Positions 59,401 through 64,000 of a DNA stretch of 64,000 bases are shown piece after piece. Under the pieces are notes generated by a model. It saw only the letters and a program-made list of their open reading frames with translations, was not told where the DNA came from and did not search any database. How positions within the stretch are numbered: position 1 is the first letter of the stretch; each line of letters opens with the position of its first letter. The translations under genes and the position numbers were made by a program. The DNA is from Nonomuraea helvata (lineage in GTDB: Bacteria > Actinomycetota > Actinomycetes > Streptosporangiales > Streptosporangiaceae): positions 1 to 64,000 of the forward strand of contig NZ_BAAAXV010000008.1 in the NCBI RefSeq assembly GCF_039535785.1, read 5' to 3'.

Positions 59401-59458
59401 ACAGTAGTCCGTTGCTTTGCGACATGGTGTTGCTATCTTTGGCGACATGGCGTTGCTA
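59401..59458. promoter_or_regulatory. Divergent promoters with two 17-bp direct repeats
   Basis: Plus: TTGCTT (59412-59417), 16 nt, TATCTT (59434-59439), 7 nt before ATG 59447. Minus: TACTGT (rc of 59401-59406). The repeats gcgacatggtgttgcta (59419-59435) and gcgacatggcgttgcta (59442-59458) differ by one base and are 23 bp apart, about two helical turns. They are a candidate operator for the TetR protein encoded after the exporter. Confidence 0.5.
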
Positions 59459-60952
59459 AGTGACGGGACCCGGCAGCAGAGCTGGCTCCCGCTGTTCGTG
59501 CTCGGCGTCGGCATGTCGATGATCATCATCGACGCGACGATCGTGAATGTGGCCGTCCCCGCGATCATGGGCGACCTCGGGTTGTCGGCGACGGACGTCG
59601 AATGGGTGAACTCGATCTACTCGCTCGCGTTCGCCGCCCTGCTCATCCCGCTCGGCCGCACCGGCGACGTGCGCGGGAGGCGGGGGATGTTCGCGCTCGG
59701 GCTGGTGGTGTTCCTGGCCGCCAGCATGCTGGCCGCCGCGGCGGGCAGCGGTGCGATGCTGATCGGCGCGCGGGTGATCCAGGGGGTCGGCGCCTCCATG
59801 GTGGTGCCGATGACGCTCGCGATCATCAACTTCCTCTACACGGGCACGCGCAGGACCGTCGCGTTCGCCGTCTGGGGGTCGGTCATCGGCGGCATGGCCG
59901 CGCTGGGCCCGCTGCTCGGCGGCTGGCTGGTGACCGACTTCGGGTGGCGCTGGGCGTTCTGGGTGAACCTGCCGATCGGCCTGCTGGTCCTGCTCGGCAC
60001 GGTGCGGGTGCCCGAGTCGAAGGACCCGCAGGCGGGCGGCTCGGACGTGCCGGGCGGGCTGCTGTCGGTGGCGGGCACGTCGTCGCTGGTGTTCGGGCTG
60101 ATCGAGGGCCAGCGGTACGGCTGGTCCGGCCCGATCCTGGCGGCGTTCCCGGTGGCCGTGCTCGCGCTCACCGCGTTCGTGCTGGTCGAGCGGGCCAGGG
60201 CGCGGGCCGGCCGCCCGGTGATCCTGGACCTCTCCCTGCTCGCCATCCCCTCCTTCCGGTACGGCGGCGTGGCCGCGATGATCATCACGCTCGGCGAGTT
60301 CGGCCTGATCCTGGTGCTGCCGCTGTTCCTGCAGTCGGCCATGGGGTTCACCGCGTTCCGGACGGGACTGATCGTGGCCGCGCTGGCGGGCGGCACGTTC
60401 CTGGCGGGCGGCGTCGTGCCCAAGCTGCCGCTCGCGCCGCGGGTCATCGTCCGGCTGGGGCTCGGGCTGGAGGCGGTCGCCGCCATCGCGATCGGCCTGG
60501 CCGTCTCACCCTCGCTCGGGCCGTGGACGCTGGTGCCCTGGCTCGTCGTGTACGGGGTCGGCGTCGGGTTCGCCTCGGCCCAGCTCCCGAACGTCATGCT
60601 GGCCGACGTACCGGCCCGGCAGTCCGGCGTGGCCTCCGGGCTGCAGAGCACGATCCGCCAGCTCGGCGCGGCCATCGGCATCGCGGTGCTCGGCGCGGTC
60701 CTGGTGACCGGGCTCGACCAGGCGATGGCCCGCCACCTGCCCGCCTCGGACGATCTGCGGCGCGCCGTACGCGACAGCGCAGGGGCGGCCGTCGCGGCGA
60801 TCAGGGACCCGGTCCAGCGCGCCGCGGCCGTGGCCGCCTCCGCCGAGGCGACCCGCCGGGTCACGATCGTCACGGGGCTCGTGCTGCTCGGCGGCGTCGG
60901 GACGACGCTGCTGCTGCCCGATACTGGGGGGAGGCGACGCAAGGAGGAGTGA
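59447..60952 (+). CDS. MFS drug exporter, DHA2 (14-helix) family
   Basis: 501 residues, about 14 membrane helices. Motif D1-like MSMIIIDATIVNVAVPAIM in helix 1 and WVNSIYSLAFAALLIPLGRTGDVRGRRGMF (motif A, GRTGDVRGRR) mark the EmrB/QacA group. Motif C follows in helix 5 (GGMAALGPLLGGWL). It expels hydrophobic or cationic compounds using the proton gradient. ATG 59447 is leaderless, 7 nt past TATCTT. The TetR gene starts directly after its stop, which suggests self-controlled, substrate-induced efflux. Confidence 0.93.
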   Translation: MALLSDGTRQQSWLPLFVLGVGMSMIIIDATIVNVAVPAIMGDLGLSATDVEWVNSIYSLAFAALLIPLGRTGDVRGRRGMFALGLVVFLAASMLAAAAGSGAMLIGARVIQGVGASMVVPMTLAIINFLYTGTRRTVAFAVWGSVIGGMAALGPLLGGWLVTDFGWRWAFWVNLPIGLLVLLGTVRVPESKDPQAGGSDVPGGLLSVAGTSSLVFGLIEGQRYGWSGPILAAFPVAVLALTAFVLVERARARAGRPVILDLSLLAIPSFRYGGVAAMIITLGEFGLILVLPLFLQSAMGFTAFRTGLIVAALAGGTFLAGGVVPKLPLAPRVIVRLGLGLEAVAAIAIGLAVSPSLGPWTLVPWLVVYGVGVGFASAQLPNVMLADVPARQSGVASGLQSTIRQLGAAIGIAVLGAVLVTGLDQAMARHLPASDDLRRAVRDSAGAAVAAIRDPVQRAAAVAASAEATRRVTIVTGLVLLGGVGTTLLLPDTGGRRRKEE

Positions 60953-61528
60953 GTGCCCAGGATCAGCGCGGCCACGGTGGCCGACCACCGGGCCAGCCAG
61001 CACGCGGCCCTGCTGACGGCCGCGATGGAGATCCTCGTCGCCGAAGGCCCGGCCGGCCTCACGCCGGCGGCCGTCGGGGCCCGCGTGGGGCTGGCCCGCT
61101 CCAGCGTCTACCGCTATTTCTCCTCGACCGCCGACATTCTGGCCCAGCTCGTCGAGGACGCCATCCCGCGCTGGACCGCCCGGCTGGAAGAGGCCTCTTC
61201 CGGGGCCGAGGGGGCGCGGGAGCGGGTGCGGGCCTTCGGAGCGGTGACGCTGTCGTTCGTCACGCACCCCGACTACGCGCTGCTGCGCGCGGTGTCCTCC
61301 GTCGAGCTGCCCCGGGAGTGCCAGGAACGGCTCGACCAGCTCCACGAGACGATGATCGCCCCGCTCCGCGCCATCCTGGCCGACGCCGGGTGCCCGCACC
61401 CGGACCTGGTGGCGCACCTGGGGTGGAGCATCCTGGGCGAGGCGCAACGCCGGATCGCCACGGGGGCGGACCCCGCGGTCGTCAGGGAGACCACCCTCAC
61501 GGTCCTGTGCCGCGCCGTGCTCGCCTGA
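60953..61528 (+). CDS. TetR-family regulator of the exporter
   Basis: 191 residues. Helix-turn-helix: LLTAAMEILVAEGPAGLTPA then VGARVGLARSSVYRYFSSTA; the C-terminal half is a helical ligand domain. GTG 60953 follows the exporter stop with no gap, so the two are co-transcribed and coupled. It probably binds the direct repeats at 59419-59458 and represses the exporter and itself. Confidence 0.92.
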   Translation: MPRISAATVADHRASQHAALLTAAMEILVAEGPAGLTPAAVGARVGLARSSVYRYFSSTADILAQLVEDAIPRWTARLEEASSGAEGARERVRAFGAVTLSFVTHPDYALLRAVSSVELPRECQERLDQLHETMIAPLRAILADAGCPHPDLVAHLGWSILGEAQRRIATGADPAVVRETTLTVLCRAVLA

Positions 61529-61554
61529 TCCTTCGGGAGCCGCGCGCTCAGCGA

Positions 61555-62565
61555 TCAGCCACCAGGCGGCAGCTCACCCGAGCCTCGGGCGACCAGTTCC
61601 ACCGGGACCTTCACCCGGCGCGGCGACGGTGACGGGTTCAGGAGCAGGTCCACCGCGCTGCGGGCCAGGCGGGTGGTGTCGTAACGGACCACTGTCACCC
61701 CCGGGTTGAAGACGTCGGCCAGGGCGAAGTCGTCGAAGCCCACGTACGCGGGCCGCTCGGGACGCTCGCGCAGCGCCTGGAGGATGCCGATCGCGGCGCG
61801 GTTGTTGGTGGCGAAGAAGGCCGTCGGCGGGTCGGCGAGGTCGAGGAGGCGGGTGACCTCCTGCGAGACCCGCCACGGGTCGAAGATCCCGCGTACCACC
61901 AGCCTGTCGAGGGCCGGCACCTCCGCCGCGCGCAGCGCCGTGCGGTAGCCGGTCGCGCGGTCGTGCACCGAGCTCACCCCCTCGTCGTCCGAGATCAGCG
62001 CGATCCGGCGGTGGCCGCGGGCCAGCAGGTGCTCGGTCGCGGTCCGGCCGCCGCGCACGTCGTCCAGCAGCACCACGTCCGCGGACTCCAGCCCGGGCGG
62101 GACCCGGTCCACGAACACCGTGGTGAGCGAGGCGTGTTCGGCCAGCCAGGCGTGGTCGGCCGCCGAGGGGACGACGATCAGGGAGTCCACGCCGCGCGCG
62201 TACATGGACTCGATGAGCATGCGCTCCTTGGCCGCGCTCTCCTCGTACGAGCCGAACACCACCAGCGCCTCGTGCTCGGCCGCGGCGGACTCGACGGCGG
62301 CGGCCAGGCGCGAGTAGAACTCGTTCGAGATGTTCTCCATCACCAGGCCCAGCGTGAGCATGGTCGCGCCCCTGGCCAGGCGGGCGGCGGCCTCGTTGCG
62401 GCGGTAGCCGAGCTCGCTGATCGCCGCCTGCACCCGCTCCTGCAGCGAGGGTCTGACGTGCGGCTCCTGGTTGACGACCCGGGAGACGGTCTTGAGACTC
62501 ACGCCCGCGTGACGAGCCACGTCAGCCATGGTCGGCTTGCCCCCGACCTCCCTCGCGGCTGTCAT
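61555..62565 (-). CDS. LacI-family transcriptional regulator
   Basis: 336 residues. LacI helix-turn-helix with hinge: MADVARHAGVSLKTVSRVVN followed by RPSLQERVQAAISELGYRRN. The type I binding-protein core has LGLVMENISNEFYSRLAAAV and YVGFDDFALADVFNPGVTVV. It probably senses a sugar and represses the transporter starting at 63776, whose promoter has a GACAGCGCTGTC site. ATG 62565 would leave only 11 nt to the divergent gene; ATG 62529 (MADVARHAG) is an equally likely start. Confidence 0.92.
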   Translation of the reverse strand: MTAAREVGGKPTMADVARHAGVSLKTVSRVVNQEPHVRPSLQERVQAAISELGYRRNEAAARLARGATMLTLGLVMENISNEFYSRLAAAVESAAAEHEALVVFGSYEESAAKERMLIESMYARGVDSLIVVPSAADHAWLAEHASLTTVFVDRVPPGLESADVVLLDDVRGGRTATEHLLARGHRRIALISDDEGVSSVHDRATGYRTALRAAEVPALDRLVVRGIFDPWRVSQEVTRLLDLADPPTAFFATNNRAAIGILQALRERPERPAYVGFDDFALADVFNPGVTVVRYDTTRLARSAVDLLLNPSPSPRRVKVPVELVARGSGELPPGG

Positions 62566-62570
62566 AGTCT
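62565..62570 (+). promoter_or_regulatory. -10 box for the PLP enzyme
   Basis: TAGTCT 6 nt before ATG 62577, no Shine-Dalgarno sequence. It covers the possible lacI-type start at 62565, which supports a shorter LacI protein from 62529. Confidence 0.4.
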
Positions 62571-62576
62571 GCCCCC

Positions 62577-63740
62577 ATGGATGACGAATGGATCTGTGGC
62601 CGGTTGGGTGAGGACGAGCCCTGGGTGATGGGCGCGGTCAACCCGCCGGTGTTCGAGAACTCGCTGTTCACGTTCGCGACGGCGGAGGAGCTCGGCGAGG
62701 CCATCAGGAACGAGGACGAGCGGTACGTCTACTGGCGGGGGACCAACCCGACGGTCGATCTCGCCCAGCGTAAACTCGCCGCGCTCGAGCGGGGCGAGCG
62801 GGCGAAGTGTTTCGGGTCGGGCATGGGGGCCATCTCGGCCACCATCTCCTCGCTCGTGCAGGCCGGGGACCATGTCCTGGTCCTGGGCGCGGTGTACGGA
62901 CCCACCACGCAGTTCCTGCGGTACCTGGAGAAATTCGGTGTCACGCATACGCACGTCGGCGACCTCGCGGGGTGTGACAGCGCTATCAGGCCGAACACCC
63001 GCCTACTCTACTTCGAATCGCCCTCCTACATGGCCTACGCGGTCGTGGACATCGCGGAAGTGACGGCGTGGGCCCGGGAGCGCGGGCTGGTGACGGCCAT
63101 GGACAACACGTGGTCCACGCCCCTGTTCCAGAAGCCGCTCACCATGGGCGTCGATCTCGTCGTGCACTCGCTGTCGAAGTACATCGGCGGGCACAGCGAC
63201 CTGGTCGGCGGCGTGGTGATCGGCCCGTCCCGGCTGATCAGGCCGCTGGCGCTGACCGAGTACCAGCTGTACGGGTCCGCCATGTCGCCGCACGACGCGG
63301 CCAAGGTGATCAAGGGCCTGCGGACGCTGCCGGTGCGGATGGCGGCGCACCAGGAGCGGGGGCTGGCCGTGGCGGAGTTCCTGAGCGGGCATCCGGCCGT
63401 ACGGGCGGTGCACCATCCCGGGCTGCCGTCCCATCCCGGGCATGCCATCGCGTTGCGCCAGATGACGGGATTCTCCAGCCTGTTCAGCCTCGTCCTGGAC
63501 ACGGAGTCACGCGAAGAAGTCGGCAGTTTTCTCAATAAATTGAGACATTTCAGGATTGGCGTGTCCTGGGGAGGCTTCGAGAGCCTGGTGAACGCGCCCG
63601 CCCTGTCCACCGAGGAGAGCGTCCGGGCCACCATGGGCATCCCGGTCGGCCTCGTCCGCCTCTCGGTGGGTCTGGAGCCCGCGGACACGTTGATCAAGGA
63701 CCTCGGTCTAGCGCTGGAGGGGGTCGGTCGCCTAGCGTGA
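62577..63740 (+). CDS. Cys/Met metabolism PLP-dependent enzyme (cystathionine lyase/synthase family)
   Basis: 387 residues. The family pattern is YWRGTNPTVDLAQRKLAALE, CFGSGMGAISATISSLVQAG, AMDNTWSTPLFQKPLTMGVD with the PLP Asp, and VHSLSKYIGGHSDLVGG with the PLP Lys. The YxRxxNPT motif is shifted to YWRGTNPT. It eliminates or replaces groups at the beta or gamma carbon of an amino acid; the substrate is unclear. Its place between a LacI regulator and a sugar-binding lipoprotein is odd for a methionine enzyme. It may act on an amino acid derived from a glycoconjugate. Confidence 0.9.
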   Translation: MDDEWICGRLGEDEPWVMGAVNPPVFENSLFTFATAEELGEAIRNEDERYVYWRGTNPTVDLAQRKLAALERGERAKCFGSGMGAISATISSLVQAGDHVLVLGAVYGPTTQFLRYLEKFGVTHTHVGDLAGCDSAIRPNTRLLYFESPSYMAYAVVDIAEVTAWARERGLVTAMDNTWSTPLFQKPLTMGVDLVVHSLSKYIGGHSDLVGGVVIGPSRLIRPLALTEYQLYGSAMSPHDAAKVIKGLRTLPVRMAAHQERGLAVAEFLSGHPAVRAVHHPGLPSHPGHAIALRQMTGFSSLFSLVLDTESREEVGSFLNKLRHFRIGVSWGGFESLVNAPALSTEESVRATMGIPVGLVRLSVGLEPADTLIKDLGLALEGVGRLA

Positions 63741-63755
63741 CCTGACAGCGCTGTC
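63733..63755 (+). promoter_or_regulatory. Promoter and LacI-type operator of the sugar-binding protein gene
   Basis: TAGCGT (63733-63738) is a possible -10 box. GACAGCGCTGTC (63744-63755) is a perfect 12-bp palindrome over the expected start of transcription. It has the CG-centred, GACA/TGTC form typical of LacI sites and resembles GACAACGATGTC at 20267-20278. Confidence 0.55.
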
Positions 63756-63775
63756 TAAACGCGGGAGGCCTCGTC

Positions 63776-64000
63776 ATGACCAAGCCCTTCCTGGCGGCCG
63801 CGGTCGCCGCCACACTGGTGCTCGCCGGGTGCGGCTCCGGCTCCTCATCCTCCGGAGGGGTACGGCTCCGCATGATCGAGAGCTTGACCAGCCCCGAGCG
63901 GACCAAGCTCATCAAGTCCTTGCTCGACGACTTCGAGAAGGCGAATCCCGGCATCGAGGTCGAGCTGGTCTCACCGCCCCTGGACAGCGCCGACCAGAAG
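63776..64000 (+). CDS. Extracellular sugar-binding lipoprotein, N-terminal part
   Basis: First 75 codons; the gene runs past the window end. MTKPFLAAAVAATLVLAGC is a signal peptide with lipobox LAGC. A Ser/Gly linker follows, then LRMIESLTSPERTKLIKSLL and FEKANPGIEVELV, the start of a type II (SBP_bac_1) sugar-binding protein. This differs from the type I binding protein at 22068. GGGAGG is 7 nt upstream of ATG 63776. Permease genes probably follow outside the window. Confidence 0.85.
   Translation, partial: MTKPFLAAAVAATLVLAGCGSGSSSSGGVRLRMIESLTSPERTKLIKSLLDDFEKANPGIEVELVSPPLDSADQK

Overview
The window is high-G+C DNA, packed with short-gap or overlapping genes. It carries families typical of Actinobacteria: a large LuxR (LAL) regulator, an XRE/DUF5753 regulator with small satellite proteins, Act_Holin-X and DUF3618 proteins, a SapA-like domain, FrdABCD and many GTG starts. 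A filamentous actinomycete, perhaps in the Streptosporangiales, is the best guess; the genus is an inference. Many starts lie 6-8 nt after a TANNNT box with no Shine-Dalgarno sequence, which suggests frequent leaderless transcription. No tRNA, rRNA, CRISPR array, insertion sequence or prophage was recognised.

Layout: 1-2892 holds the end of a leucine/isovalerate-type operon (biotin-carboxylase subunit with apparent sequence errors at the window edge, HMG-CoA lyase, acyl-CoA dehydrogenase). 2981-6711: GNAT enzyme and LAL regulator. 6791-11228 (minus): a repeat-rich 833-residue protein of unknown function and the pseudouridine pair psuK-psuG. 11514-14883: FAD oxidoreductase, TetR regulator and divergent cytochrome P450 with a shared operator. 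14948-20223: two-component system, GT2-GtrA protein and GT39-like membrane transferase. 20300-23039: sugar ABC transporter. 23101-24605 (minus): XRE regulator flanked by two small genes. 24685-25698: aminoglycoside-phosphotransferase-fold kinase.

25699-26451 is gene-poor. 26452-26985 is a ROK kinase that has lost its middle. 26974-32919 (minus) is a second acyl-CoA carboxylase operon (carboxyltransferase, biotin carboxylase, enoyl-CoA hydratase, AtuA-like), with every junction a 4-base overlap. It could share the HMG-CoA lyase of the first operon. 32981-35263: transmembrane Ser/Thr kinase with an extracellular SapA-like domain. 35411-38672: FAD-linked oxidase, small membrane protein, aminotransferase. 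38921-44107: cytochrome oxidase subunit I, a small Cys protein and frdABCD. 44254-47988: secreted M6 metalloprotease and lipid kinase.

48019-51779 (minus): SNF2 helicase with SWIM partner. 51871-54310: methyltransferase, an undescribed 54-residue Cys/Trp/Pro peptide, Act_Holin-X and DUF3618 proteins, chagasin-like lipoprotein. 54322-58269 (minus): LytS/LytTR system coupled to an acetate-type symporter through a DUF485-like gene and a 24-codon ORF. 58285-61528: HIT and DUF1838-like genes, divergent from an MFS exporter and its TetR regulator. 61555-64000: LacI regulator, Cys/Met-type PLP enzyme and the start of a sugar-binding lipoprotein behind a LacI-type operator.
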